DNA of 64,000 nucleotides. It comes from Actinomyces gaoshouyii. GTDB taxonomy: Bacteria > Actinomycetota > Actinomycetes > Actinomycetales > Actinomycetaceae. Below the pieces are notes generated by a model. It worked only from the letters and a program-made list of their open reading frames with translations. It made no database searches and had not been told where the DNA came from. This document shows, piece after piece, positions 15,682-24,803 of this stretch. Positions within the stretch are counted from its first letter, which is position 1, and each line of letters starts with the position of its first letter. The DNA lies in assembly GCF_002072175.1 (NCBI RefSeq), contig NZ_MVIV01000002.1, forward strand, positions 334,743 through 398,742, written 5' to 3'. A program made the translations under genes and the position numbers.

Positions 15682-17666
15682 CGCCCATGGCCGCCAGTCC
15701 GCTGAGCGCGGGCCCCGTCCTGCCGCCCAGCCCCCCGTCGACGCCGATGGGCCGGGCCCACCATGCCGAGCCCTCGGCGGATCCCCATCCCTCGCCGCCG
15801 CCCACCCAGGCGCCGAGGCCCGTGCCGACCGCCCAGGCGAGACCCGCTCCCACCCCGATGGAGCCGTCCTCAGCGACGCCAGTGACCATGGGTCACAGCT
15901 GGGCGATGACCCAGGGCCGCCCGCTCGTCCTCGTGGCCGGGGGGTCATCCATCTCAGTGAGCACGGCGGACCTGGATGCCCTCGCGGCCTCGCTCACCGC
16001 CGCCGCCGGCCAGCTCGACACCGCGGCGGCGCATGTGCGCAGTGCCAAGACCGACGCCGAGGGCGCGCCCGTCCCGGCGGACATCATCGCCCAGGACCCC
16101 AGTAACAACATGGCCATCATCGCTCAGACCGGCAGCTCCCTCCTTCCCGACGCCGATTCATCATTCGTCGCGGGCCTCGTCGAGCTGCCCGTGGCCGCCT
16201 TCGAGCGCAAGCGCGACGCCCTCATCTCCGCTTGCGACGACCTGCTCACGGGCGCCGGCTCGCTCAGCGCCGCCTCGAGCGTCCTCACCTCGCTGGCGGC
16301 GGACGTGTCAGCCTGCTCGCTCATGTACACCGACGCCGAGAACGGCGCCACGGTGCGCGCGGATGCCGACGTCGGCGCCCGCGCCCACGGCCCGTCCCAG
16401 GAGGCTCTCGCGGCCGGCGCGGTCATTGGGAGCGGGCTGCTGCTCACCGCCGGCGTCTGGCTGCCCACCGTCGTCCTCGTCGACATCCTCACCGCATACG
16501 GCCTCATGCCCGATGACGCCCAGGTGGTCCTGGAGAACCTGCAGCTCCTGCTCAAGAGCGACATCACCTCGGAGTGGGCCATGAGCAACCTCATCGGGCT
16601 GGCCTGTCTCGGCGCCTGGGCGAGGAAGGGGGAGACCGGCAGGGAGGGAGCTACCATCCAGGAGTTCCTGAGGGCCTCAGCGAGCCAGCTCGACGCCAGG
16701 GCGACGGCGGAGCTCCCCCCTGAGGTGCAGGTGGGCAGTCGAAAGGTGCCCACCTCCTCCCTCACGCCCATGCAGCGCGTCGCCTACGCCCTGGCGCTCG
16801 AATCGGAGAAGGCCGGGGCCACCCGCCACGGCGAGCCGACCGCCCTGCTCATCGCTCCGCACAATAGGAGGGGCGCCACGGGAACGGCCGTCCGCGTCCC
16901 GCCCGGCCCCCAGGACCCCTTCGGCCTGGGCAGCGACATCGCCGCTCAGGACCTCACGGGCAGTCGGATCGACTCGCCCCCATCGACCGCCTCCGAGCTC
17001 CTCGACCACGCCCGGACCATCAAGGGTCAAGCCCGGGCCGACGGCGCCGGCGCCATCTCGATCCTGCGCACGGACCACGCTGACGGCACGCGCAGCTGGG
17101 TGGTCGTCGTCCCCGGAACCACGGAGTGGACCAGCGGGGATACCAACCCCCAGGACCTCCAGACCAACCTCCAGGCCGTCTCCGGTCGCCCCACGGACAT
17201 GGAGGCCGCCGTCGTCACGGCGATGAGGCAGTCAGGGATCCAGCCGGGCGAGGAGGTCGGGATCTACGGGCACTCCCAGGGCGCGATGACGGCGGTCAAC
17301 ATCGCCTCCGACCCCGCCGTCACCGAGAACTACACGATCACCAGCGTCCTCACCGCGGGCGGCCCCACCTCCGGGGTGGCCCTGCCGGACGGCACCCGCG
17401 CCCTCCACCTGGAGTCCACTAGCGATGTCGTGCCCGGGCTGGACGCCTCGACCAATCCGGTCACCCCCAACCGGGCCACCGCCTACGTCGACACCCGCGG
17501 GGGAGGCGCTCACAGCGAGTCGGTCTACGCCGACGCCGTGCGCGGCGTCGAGAGCAACGAGCAGGCCTTCGCCGACTACTCGCGCGACCTCTCCGGGCTC
17601 ACCGGGGCGGGGGAGCAGGGGGCCACCACCACCGAGGTGGTCTTCGACGTCACCCGCGAGTACTGA
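15678..17666 (+). CDS. Large protein with C-terminal alpha/beta-hydrolase domain, possible T7SS-type effector
   Basis: 662 aa from the ATG at 15678 that overlaps the WXG-like gene. Residues 1-75 are Pro/Ala-rich and probably disordered. About 90-300 is helical (ADLDALAASLTAAAGQLDTA) with a hydrophobic segment near 255-280. The C-terminal third is an alpha/beta hydrolase: nucleophile elbow GHSQG with Ser533, acid Asp583 (TSDVVPGLD) and His612 (AHSES) form a plausible triad. PE-PPE-type and other actinobacterial surface lipases or esterases share this layout. There is no signal peptide, so export would need a type VII route or it is cytoplasmic. The substrate is unknown. Confidence 0.8.
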   Translation: MTPMAASPLSAGPVLPPSPPSTPMGRAHHAEPSADPHPSPPPTQAPRPVPTAQARPAPTPMEPSSATPVTMGHSWAMTQGRPLVLVAGGSSISVSTADLDALAASLTAAAGQLDTAAAHVRSAKTDAEGAPVPADIIAQDPSNNMAIIAQTGSSLLPDADSSFVAGLVELPVAAFERKRDALISACDDLLTGAGSLSAASSVLTSLAADVSACSLMYTDAENGATVRADADVGARAHGPSQEALAAGAVIGSGLLLTAGVWLPTVVLVDILTAYGLMPDDAQVVLENLQLLLKSDITSEWAMSNLIGLACLGAWARKGETGREGATIQEFLRASASQLDARATAELPPEVQVGSRKVPTSSLTPMQRVAYALALESEKAGATRHGEPTALLIAPHNRRGATGTAVRVPPGPQDPFGLGSDIAAQDLTGSRIDSPPSTASELLDHARTIKGQARADGAGAISILRTDHADGTRSWVVVVPGTTEWTSGDTNPQDLQTNLQAVSGRPTDMEAAVVTAMRQSGIQPGEEVGIYGHSQGAMTAVNIASDPAVTENYTITSVLTAGGPTSGVALPDGTRALHLESTSDVVPGLDASTNPVTPNRATAYVDTRGGGAHSESVYADAVRGVESNEQAFADYSRDLSGLTGAGEQGATTTEVVFDVTREY

Positions 17667-17774
17667 CGGAAGCCGGGAGAGCCGGGGCTCGGGCAGCCGG
17701 AATCGGGTGTCGGCGGCCGGGTGCGAGCGCGGAAGGCGGGGGTGCAGAAGTCCCCTTGGTGGGAGGATACGGGC

Positions 17775-18911
17775 ATGAGCAGCACGAGCACCTCCGCCAT
17801 GGGCGCCGCAGCGCCTGCTCCCGCCACCCCGGCTGTCCCGCTGCGCCGCGATATCGCCGCCCTGCCCGCCTACGTGCCCGGCGCCCGCCCCCAGGGCGAG
17901 GGCATTGCCAAGCTCTCCTCCAACGAGCTTCCCTACCCGGTCCAGGACTCCGTGCTCGCCGCCCTCACCGACGCCGCCGCGGGCGTCAACCGCTACCCGG
18001 AGATGACCGGGCAGCGGCTGGCCGAGGCCCTGGCCTCCCGGCACGCCGAGCACGGGATCGACCCCTGCCAGATCGTGCTCGGCAATGGCTCCGTGGCCCT
18101 CATCCAGCACCTGCTCGACACGGTCTGCGAACCGGGCGACGAGGTCGTCATCCCCTGGAGGTCCTTCGAGGCCTACCCGATCTGCATCGCTGTGGCCGGA
18201 GCGCGGGCCGTGCGCGTCCCCGTCACCGCCGAGGGCCGCCACGATGTGCCCGCCATGCTCGCCGCCTGCGGGCCGGCCACCCGGGTCATCATGGCCTGCA
18301 CCCCGAACAACCCGACCGGTCCCGCTCTCACCGCCGCCGAGTTGGAGGCACTGGTGGATGGCGCCCCCGACGGCGTGCTCGTGCTCGTCGACGAGGCCTA
18401 CCTCGACTTCGTCACCGATCCGGCGGTCGGCAACGCCCTCGATCTCCTGGCCGACCACCCCGGTCTCGTGGTCTCCCGAACCTTCTCCAAGGCTCACGCT
18501 CTGGCCGGCATGAGGGTGGGCTACCTCATGGCCGAGCCGGCGCTCGCTGCGGCGATCCGCTCCGTGACCACGCCCTTCGGGGTGAGCCTTCCCGCGCAGG
18601 CCGCTGCTGCCGCCGCCATCGCCCCACCGGCCTTGGCCGAGACGGCCGGGCGTGCGCGCGCCGTCGCCGCCGAGCGGGACCGGGTCCTCGCCGCACTGCG
18701 CGATCAGGGCTGGACGGTTCCGGATGCCCAGGGCAACTTCTATTGGCTCGAGGCGGGTGAGGAGGCCGCCCGCCTGGCTGCGCACTTCGAGGCGGCCGGC
18801 ATCCTCGTGCGGCCCTTCGTCGGGGAGGGCGTGCGCGTCAGCGTGGGCACGCCCGAGGACAACGAGCGCGTTCTCGCCGCGACGGCCGCCTGGCCGGGCA
18901 AGCGCGCCTGA
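17775..18911 (+). CDS. Histidinol-phosphate/aromatic aminotransferase (class I/II, PLP)
   Basis: 378 aa from the ATG at 17775, with GGGAGG 8 nt upstream. Fold-type I aminotransferase of the HisC family: SSNELPYPVQ near the N-terminus, TPNNPTGP, VDEAYLDFV and the PLP lysine K239 in SRTFSKAHALAGMRVGY. It could be HisC or the related Pat aromatic aminotransferase; with no his genes here, and pheA in the same window, an aromatic role is as likely. A bidirectional terminator follows. Confidence 0.88.
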   Translation: MSSTSTSAMGAAAPAPATPAVPLRRDIAALPAYVPGARPQGEGIAKLSSNELPYPVQDSVLAALTDAAAGVNRYPEMTGQRLAEALASRHAEHGIDPCQIVLGNGSVALIQHLLDTVCEPGDEVVIPWRSFEAYPICIAVAGARAVRVPVTAEGRHDVPAMLAACGPATRVIMACTPNNPTGPALTAAELEALVDGAPDGVLVLVDEAYLDFVTDPAVGNALDLLADHPGLVVSRTFSKAHALAGMRVGYLMAEPALAAAIRSVTTPFGVSLPAQAAAAAAIAPPALAETAGRARAVAAERDRVLAALRDQGWTVPDAQGNFYWLEAGEEAARLAAHFEAAGILVRPFVGEGVRVSVGTPEDNERVLAATAAWPGKRA

Positions 18912-18967
18912 CTGACCCGCTTCGCCTGCGCCCTCATCCCGCCCTTGCGCCCTCGCCTTCCACATAC

Positions 18968-19030
18968 CGTCTCATCCCCGCGTTGCGCCCTCAAACTGCG
19001 AGGATGAGGGCGCAACGCCGGGCCGAGACG
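18968..19030. terminator. Bidirectional hairpin between convergent genes
   Basis: Perfect 14-bp stem GCGTTGCGCCCTCA (18980-18993) / TGAGGGCGCAACGC (19005-19018) with an 11-nt loop, extended outward by CCGTCTC (18968-18974) and GAGACGG (19024-19030). It sits between the aminotransferase (plus) and the YwiC-like gene (minus). Confidence 0.8.
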
Positions 19031-19057
19031 GTTTCTGCGGGCCGAGGGCCTTTCCGC

Positions 19058-19990
19058 TCAGGCGATCGTGACGAGGAGCAGGACGCAGAAGACCATCTCC
19101 ACGATCCCCATCGTCCCCGGCCGCAGGGGCCGGTGCTTGAGGCGCACCTGGCGCCACTGGAGTCTCGGCATGACCCAGGCGCGGATCGCCAGCACGACCC
19201 ACAGGATCGCGTGCGCCCAGGGGAGCCACCCGCCAACGGCCAGCCATAGGGCGCCAGCCGCGACGACGGCGTGGGCGCCCACCGTCCATGCCAGCAACCG
19301 GTAGTTGAAGCGCTCGCGGATCATCGACTTGATGTACGGCACCGTGCCGCAGAAATAGGCCGCGGTCGACGCCGTCACCAACCACATCCAGGGCCAGCCC
19401 ACCAGCCGGCCGTTCGGGCTGGATCCGGGCAGACCGGCGCCGTCGGCCCCGCCGGTGCCCAGGAATCCGCCTGCGCCGTGGACCGCCAGGCAGTAGGTGA
19501 TGCCGGCCATGAGGCTGGCGGCCGCCGTCGTCGACAGACCGGAGGGCAGTGAGCGCTCACGGCCGCGCCACACCTCATGAGCGGCGATGCCCAGAAGTGG
19601 CAGCATCGGGACGGCCCACTGCAGCAGGTAGGGGGCCAGGAGGATCGTCAGCAGCCCCAGTCCCGCAGTGAGCCCCGTGTAGGTGACCATCGGGGGGATG
19701 AGGAGGGCGCGCTTGCGGGCCGAGCGCGTGCGCAGCCACTGGGACCAGGCCCAGTAGGTGAGGTAGCCGTTCCACCAGGCGGGCAGGAGCAGGAGGTTGA
19801 GCCAGCTCCAGCCGCCGACCACCCAGCCGACCATCGGCGGGACGATGAGCATCGCCCACGCCCCGTGCTGGTTCGGCACCCAGGCTCGGCGGCCCGGCTG
19901 GCGGCGGATCTGCTCCTGCGTGAGGCGGGGCTCGCGGCCCGGCCGACGGGGAGTCCGCTTCGACGGCGCGGAGGGACGGGTCTGCGTCAT
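19058..19990 (-). CDS. YwiC-like family membrane protein
   Basis: 310 aa from the ATG at 19990, which follows a TAGGCT box by 7 nt. After a basic N-terminus the signature WVPNQHGAWAMLIVPPMVG appears, followed by roughly eight hydrophobic segments. This is the YwiC-like family, found in Bacillus next to nitrate-respiration genes and widespread in actinobacteria; the function is unknown. No respiratory genes are near here. Confidence 0.85.
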   Translation of the reverse strand: MTQTRPSAPSKRTPRRPGREPRLTQEQIRRQPGRRAWVPNQHGAWAMLIVPPMVGWVVGGWSWLNLLLLPAWWNGYLTYWAWSQWLRTRSARKRALLIPPMVTYTGLTAGLGLLTILLAPYLLQWAVPMLPLLGIAAHEVWRGRERSLPSGLSTTAAASLMAGITYCLAVHGAGGFLGTGGADGAGLPGSSPNGRLVGWPWMWLVTASTAAYFCGTVPYIKSMIRERFNYRLLAWTVGAHAVVAAGALWLAVGGWLPWAHAILWVVLAIRAWVMPRLQWRQVRLKHRPLRPGTMGIVEMVFCVLLLVTIA

Positions 19991-19997
19991 GCGGATC

Positions 19998-20003
19998 AGC
20001 CTA
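19998..20003 (-). promoter_or_regulatory. Leaderless -10 box (TAGGCT, minus strand)
   Basis: TAGGCT on the minus strand, 7 nt before the YwiC-like ATG at 19990. Confidence 0.55.
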
Positions 20004-20134
20004 CGGGCTCCGCCCACCAGCGTGTCAGCTCTGTCAGCTCCCGGGCGCCGCACCGTCGGGCTGCGCGATCGGGCGAAGATCGGGGTGGTGGTGCGGCCCC
20101 GCGGACCGGCACCACCACCCCTGAGGAGAGTCCG

Positions 20135-21814
20135 TCAGCTCCCGAGGGCCGCGGCGACGACCTTCTTGGCCTCCTCCTGAACGAGGGCGAGGTGCTCGGC
20201 GCCCTTGAAGGACTCGGCGTAGATCTTGTAGACGTCCTCCGTGCCGGACGGTCGGGCCGCGAACCAGGCGCTCTCGGTGGTCACCTTGAGGCCGCCGATG
20301 GGCTGGCCGTTGCCGGGGGCCTTGACGAGGCGCGCGGTGATGGGCTCACCGGCGAGCTCGGTGGCCGTGACGTCCTCAGGGGCCAGGGCGGCGAGCTTGG
20401 CCTTCTCCTCCTTGGAGGCGGCGGCGTCGATGCGCGCGTAGGCGGAGGCGCCGAAGCGCTCGACCTGCTCGTTGTGGAGCTGGGAGGGGGACTTGCCGGT
20501 GACGGCGATGATCTCGCTGGCCAGGAGCGCCAGGATGATGCCGTCCTTGTCCGTGGACCATACGGTGCCGTCCTTGCGCAGGAAGGAGGCGCCGGCGCTC
20601 TCCTCGCCGCCGAAGCCGACCGAGCCGTTGAGCAGGCCGGGCACGAAGTGCTTGAAGCCGACGGGTACCTCGATGAGTTCGCGCCCCATCGCGGCCACGA
20701 CCCGGTCGATGAGGGAGGAGGAGACGAGGGTCTTGCCGACCTTCGCGTCGGCTCGCCAGCCGGGGCGGTGCGTGAAGAGGTACTCGATGGCGACGGCCAG
20801 GTAGTGGTTCGGATTCATGAGCCCGTCGGGGGTCACGATGCCGTGGCGATCTGAGTCGGCGTCGTTCCCGGTGGCGATGTCGTAGGGGGTGGCGCCGTCG
20901 GCGTCGGGGGTCATGGCGGTGCGCAGGGAGGCCATGGCGTTGGGTGAGGAGCAGTCCATGCGGATCTTGCCGTCCCAGTCCAGCGTCATGAAGGACCAGG
21001 CGGGGTCCACATTCGGGTTGACGACCGTGAGATCAAGGCCGTAGCGCTCGCCGATGGCGCCCCAGTAGTCCACGGAGGCCCCGCCCAGCGGGTCGGCGCC
21101 GATGCGCACGCCGGCAGCGCGGATGGCCTCCATGTCGATGACGCTCTCGAGGTCGGAGACATAGGTCTCGAGGTAGTCGTGCTTGACGACGTGGGGCCCC
21201 TGGAGGGCCTCGGCGATGGGCGTGCGCGGCACGTCCCGCCAGCCGGAGGCGAGCAGCTCGTTGGCCCGGGCGGCGATCCAGCTCGTGGCGTCGGAGTCGG
21301 CGGGGCCGCCGTGCGGCGGGTTGTACTTGAAGCCGCCGTCGCGCGGCGGGTTGTGGGAGGGGGTGACGACGATGCCGTCGGCCAGGCCGGGGCCGCTGGT
21401 GCGCGGGCCGGCCTCGGTGCCGGCGCCGTTGGCCAGGAGGATGGAGTGCGAGACGGCGGGGGTGGGCGTGTAGGAGCCGCGGGCGTCGACGGCGGTGGTG
21501 ACGCCCGCGCCGACGAGCACCTCGATGGCGGTGCGCCAGGCGGGCTCGGACAGGGCGTGCGTGTCGCGGCCGATGTAGAGGACGCCGTCGGTGCCCTGGG
21601 AGCGGCGGTACTCGACGATCGCCGCAGTGGTGGCCACGATGTGGGCCTCGTTGAAGGCGGTGTCGAGGGAGGAGCCGCGGTGCCCGGAGGTGCCGAAGAC
21701 AACCTTCTGGGCGGGGTTGGCGGGGTCGGGGACGAGGTCGTAGTAGGCGGATGTGACCTCGTCGACGTTGATGAGGTCCTCGGGCTGGGCAATTGTTCCT
21801 GCGCGTGGGTGCAT
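20135..21814 (-). CDS. pgm: Phosphoglucomutase (alpha-D-glucose phosphate-specific)
   Basis: 559 aa. Interconverts glucose 1-phosphate and glucose 6-phosphate, linking glycogen and wall-sugar synthesis to glycolysis. All phosphohexomutase motifs are present: FGTSGHRG near residue 40, the phosphoserine loop TPSHNP with Ser153, the metal loop [10 protein letters not shown] and the sugar loop [10 protein letters not shown]. The start ATG at 21814 lies 6 nt after a CACACT box, possibly leaderless. It fits with the pullulanase at 60522 in alpha-glucan metabolism, although the genes are far apart. Confidence 0.96.
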   Translation of the reverse strand: MHPRAGTIAQPEDLINVDEVTSAYYDLVPDPANPAQKVVFGTSGHRGSSLDTAFNEAHIVATTAAIVEYRRSQGTDGVLYIGRDTHALSEPAWRTAIEVLVGAGVTTAVDARGSYTPTPAVSHSILLANGAGTEAGPRTSGPGLADGIVVTPSHNPPRDGGFKYNPPHGGPADSDATSWIAARANELLASGWRDVPRTPIAEALQGPHVVKHDYLETYVSDLESVIDMEAIRAAGVRIGADPLGGASVDYWGAIGERYGLDLTVVNPNVDPAWSFMTLDWDGKIRMDCSSPNAMASLRTAMTPDADGATPYDIATGNDADSDRHGIVTPDGLMNPNHYLAVAIEYLFTHRPGWRADAKVGKTLVSSSLIDRVVAAMGRELIEVPVGFKHFVPGLLNGSVGFGGEESAGASFLRKDGTVWSTDKDGIILALLASEIIAVTGKSPSQLHNEQVERFGASAYARIDAAASKEEKAKLAALAPEDVTATELAGEPITARLVKAPGNGQPIGGLKVTTESAWFAARPSGTEDVYKIYAESFKGAEHLALVQEEAKKVVAAALGS

Positions 21815-22087
21815 AAGAGCAGTGTGTCATGCGCCACCGCTGAGGCCGAGCGTATCCGCCAAATGGACGGAGGATCCACGTCCAGCGAGATGGAGGAGGG
21901 CCGCGTGGGCCGGATCCAGCCATGGTGGGAAGGGCGCGCTGCGCCGGCGCTGCGCATCCGCCAGTGCTCAGGGACGATGCCCGCCCTGACAGTGGCCGGG
22001 CGCCGGGCCGGCGCAGCGCTCATTGCGGCCGTCTCATCTATGGTGGCTGTTGTCCAGGCAACCCCGATCGAGAATCGCAGGAAACCC

Positions 22088-22483
22088 ATGCCCACCCGTA
22101 TCGCCACCACCCAGGCCCCGGCCGCCGTCGGCCCATACTCCCAGGCCGTGAGCGCCTCCGACGCGCCCGGCTCCCTCGTGTTCATCTCCGGCCAGGTGCC
22201 GCTCGACCCCGTCACCGGTGCGCTCGTCGACGGCGGCATCACCGCCCAGGCCGAGCAGTCCCTGAAGAACATCGGCGCGATCCTCGCCGAGGCCGGCCTG
22301 GGCTACGAGCACGTCGTCAAAACTACGGTCCTGCTGGCCGACATCGCCGATTTCGCCGCCGTCAACGAGGTCTACGCCCGCCGCTTCACCGGCGAGCCCC
22401 TGCCCGCCCGGGCCGCCTTCGCCGTCGCAGCCCTCCCGCTGGGGGCGCGCGTGGAGATCGAGGCCATTGCCGTTCGCCCCTGA
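22088..22483 (+). CDS. ridA: RidA family enamine/imine deaminase
   Basis: 131 aa from the ATG at 22088 with AGGAAA 4-9 nt upstream; the frame is open far upstream but this start gives the exact family length. Family blocks: APAAVGPYSQAV at the N-terminus, FISGQVPLDP and the C-terminal ARAAFAVAALPLGARVEIEA containing the active-site Arg. RidA hydrolyses reactive 2-aminoacrylate from PLP enzymes such as the transsulfuration enzyme encoded at 51559. Confidence 0.93.
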   Translation: MPTRIATTQAPAAVGPYSQAVSASDAPGSLVFISGQVPLDPVTGALVDGGITAQAEQSLKNIGAILAEAGLGYEHVVKTTVLLADIADFAAVNEVYARRFTGEPLPARAAFAVAALPLGARVEIEAIAVRP

Positions 22484-22541
22484 GGGGGCTGAGTCGCGGT
22501 CGCCCCTTGGAGCCCCTGAAACGTTGGGATTCCTGGCTTGC

Positions 22542-22547
22542 TAGGCT
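22542..22547 (+). promoter_or_regulatory. Leaderless -10 box (TAGGCT)
   Basis: TAGGCT ends 6 nt before the ATG at 22554; no ribosome-binding site fits in between. Confidence 0.6.
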
Positions 22548-22553
22548 GCCGTT

Positions 22554-23687
22554 ATGACTTCCCCGCCCCCGCGACCCTCCGGGGGTCGCGTCCCTCCCGC
22601 GCTCATCACCAACGGCGTCATCGCAGCGATCTTCTTCGCCATCCCCCTGGCCCTCATCATCATGCTGGACCTCGATCCGGAAGGCTGGTTCATCGTCGCC
22701 GTGCTGGCGGCCCTCGGCGTTCTGATCGTGGAGCACGAGATCGTCGCCCCACCGCGGCGCGGCCGCCGGATGCTCCTCAAGGCGCAGGAGTCCTACGCGC
22801 GGGCCGAGGCCGGTGCCGGGGCCGCGAGCGCCGCCGCCGCCCGCATCCCCACCGGTGATGCCCATGGCGCCCAGGTCCTCAAGCGCCTGCGCTGGTACGA
22901 GGGGAGGCGGCGCGAGACCGGCGAGGTCCTCGCGGGCCTTGGGCGGATGCGCTGGATCGACTGGCACGACCCCGCCCTGAGCGAGGCCGCCGCCAAGCTG
23001 AGCGACGACGTCTCCGGCCTGAGCGCCATCAACGACGCCGTCCGCAACGCCGCCGCCCTCCTCACCCGGGCCCCGGGCTGGGAGGACGCCTGGGAGAACG
23101 AGTGCGGGCCGTTGCGCGAGGACCTGGACATCTTCCGCGAGCTCTGCCAGGAGGTGGGCGACGAGGCCCCGGCCGCGCCCCCCATCGCCGACTCCGAGCT
23201 CGGCTGGGCCCGCGCCTGCGGCGCCCGGCTCACCGCCCTGCGCGCCCAGCTCGCCTCCGGGGCCCTGCCCCCGGGCGCCGCCCTCGACGAGCTCGATGCG
23301 ATGGCGGCGGAGATCCGCGCCCGCGCCGACGCCCTGGCCCGCCGCGCCCTCGCCGCCGAGGCCCCGCCCGGAGAGGAGGCGGGGCTCGCGCACTACCGCG
23401 AGTACATCGGCACCTGGAAGCTTCCCGATGATGATGACCGCTACGCGTACTCCGGAACCTGGCAGGACGACGACGAGACCGGTGCCAGCCCGGCCGCCGG
23501 CGAGAACGGGGAGCGGGCGGCGGTCTCCTACAATCCCGCAGCGACCATTCGCCTTCACGACTACTCCCCGGGCATTCGGGTCGCGGGCATCCGCTGGCGG
23601 GGCCTGGCGACGGCGTCGCAGTACTCCAGCCCGATCGAGCGCATCCTGGACGCGTACCTTCAATCGAGGAGCACGGGTAAGGAGTAG
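22554..23687 (+). CDS. Hypothetical membrane-anchored protein
   Basis: 377 aa. Two adjacent hydrophobic segments (about residues 20-40 and 47-62) form a hairpin anchor. They are followed by a long soluble, mostly helical Ala/Arg/Glu-rich region and a C-terminal part rich in Tyr/Asp (WKLPDDDDRYAYSGTWQDDD). No domain is recognised. It starts from a leaderless-type promoter and is followed at 108 nt by the DUF5926 gene on the same strand, which has its own promoter box. Confidence 0.75.
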   Translation: MTSPPPRPSGGRVPPALITNGVIAAIFFAIPLALIIMLDLDPEGWFIVAVLAALGVLIVEHEIVAPPRRGRRMLLKAQESYARAEAGAGAASAAAARIPTGDAHGAQVLKRLRWYEGRRRETGEVLAGLGRMRWIDWHDPALSEAAAKLSDDVSGLSAINDAVRNAAALLTRAPGWEDAWENECGPLREDLDIFRELCQEVGDEAPAAPPIADSELGWARACGARLTALRAQLASGALPPGAALDELDAMAAEIRARADALARRALAAEAPPGEEAGLAHYREYIGTWKLPDDDDRYAYSGTWQDDDETGASPAAGENGERAAVSYNPAATIRLHDYSPGIRVAGIRWRGLATASQYSSPIERILDAYLQSRSTGKE

Positions 23688-23782
23688 CTGCCGGGGAGCC
23701 GCACCATGGGTCGAGCCGCGCGGCCGCGCCGTCGCCGCCCCCGACGGCGCCCGGGCCTGCGGGCAACCGCACGGGCTCCCGG

Positions 23783-23788
23783 TAGTCT
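23783..23788 (+). promoter_or_regulatory. Leaderless -10 box (TAGTCT)
   Basis: TAGTCT ends 7 nt before the ATG at 23796, which supports that start over the longer frame. Confidence 0.6.
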
Positions 23789-23795
23789 TGCCCCC

Positions 23796-24668
23796 ATGTC
23801 GAAGAAGAAGCGCCAGCGCCGTCAGTCCGACGCCGCCAAGGCCCCCAAGAAGCAGCAGGTACCCTTCGTCGCCCGCCCCTTCGAGGGCCTGGCGGACGAG
23901 GAGGACCTCGTCGCCATGATGCAACTCATCCCGGCCGCCACCCTCACCGCCCGCCTCACCGAGGAGCACGGCGGCACCGAGATCACCTTCGTGAGCCTCC
24001 TGCCCGAGCTCGCCCAGGGCCTCAAGCGCGCCGACGGCGCGGTCCTCATCGCCCTGCAGACCTCCCTCCACTCCGGGGATGCCTCCCGCGACGTCGCCGC
24101 CGCCCTCCAGACCACCCTCGGCCTTGAGCCGGGCACGGGTCTGACCGCGAACGCCCTGCCCGAGCCCGGCCTGCGCCTGCAGGACATGCTCGACCCCTCC
24201 TTCGCATCCGAGTTCACCGTCCACGAGTCCTTCGGCTTCTGGCTCACCGACGAGCAGCGCGAGGACCCGGACACGGTGCGCGTCATCGAGGAGGCCAAGG
24301 ACGACATCGCGCCCACCGAGCCCGTGCCGGGGGTGCCGCACGCCTACTGGTGCCGCATGAACGGCAAGGAGTTCGTGCGCTGGGTGCGCGGGGAGGATGA
24401 GGACGCGTTCTTCAACGCTTTCGCCCGCGTCCATGCCTCCCGCCAGTCCGACCTCGCCGAGGGCGTCCGCTTCATCGGCGCCTTCCGCGCCTGCGGCCTG
24501 GCGATCCCCGTGTGGGAGCTCCTCCCCGGCACGACGGCGGCCGACCTTACCGAGCCCATGCGGGCCATGGCCGAGCGCCTCGACGCCGCGCTCGCGGACG
24601 ACTCGCCGCTCGACGCCGACGCCCGCCGCGCCAAGGCCGGCATCATCTCTCGCCAGGTGAACCTCTGA
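23796..24668 (+). CDS. DUF5926 family protein
   Basis: 290 aa from the ATG at 23796 (MSKKKRQRRQSDAAKAPKKQ), supported by the TAGTCT box 7 nt upstream. A strongly basic N-terminus of about 25 residues precedes an alpha/beta body with HAYWCRMNGKEFVRWVRGE near residue 195. DUF5926 is an actinobacteria-restricted family with no assigned function; the Lys/Arg-rich head suggests nucleic-acid or ribosome contact (inference). Convergent with the ABC operon; repeat hairpins lie in the gap. Confidence 0.82.
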   Translation: MSKKKRQRRQSDAAKAPKKQQVPFVARPFEGLADEEDLVAMMQLIPAATLTARLTEEHGGTEITFVSLLPELAQGLKRADGAVLIALQTSLHSGDASRDVAAALQTTLGLEPGTGLTANALPEPGLRLQDMLDPSFASEFTVHESFGFWLTDEQREDPDTVRVIEEAKDDIAPTEPVPGVPHAYWCRMNGKEFVRWVRGEDEDAFFNAFARVHASRQSDLAEGVRFIGAFRACGLAIPVWELLPGTTAADLTEPMRAMAERLDAALADDSPLDADARRAKAGIISRQVNL

Positions 24669-24702
24669 CCCGCTGACCGGTGCCTCCAGCACTGAGAGGC
24701 GC

Positions 24703-24780
24703 CGTCCGCCCCGACGGGTGCGCTCAGCGCCAAGAGGTGCGGGGACACGCACCCCTCGGCGCCGGCGGCACCTGTCAGGG
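24703..24780. repeat. GC-rich repeat family 2, copy A (imperfect hairpin between convergent genes)
   Basis: Imperfect 14-bp inverted repeat GCGCCAAGAGGTGC (24727-24740) / GCACCCCTCGGCGC (24749-24762), two mismatches, followed by a 25-nt block (24755-24779) that matches 22 of 25 positions of 30734-30758. It may act as a terminator for both flanking genes. Confidence 0.55.
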
Positions 24781-24803
24781 CGGGGCCCGCATCGGGCCGC
24801 CGC

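Noticed and set aside
22386..24752. 788-aa open frame on the minus strand
   Set aside because: Covers three well-supported plus-strand genes and has shadow composition.
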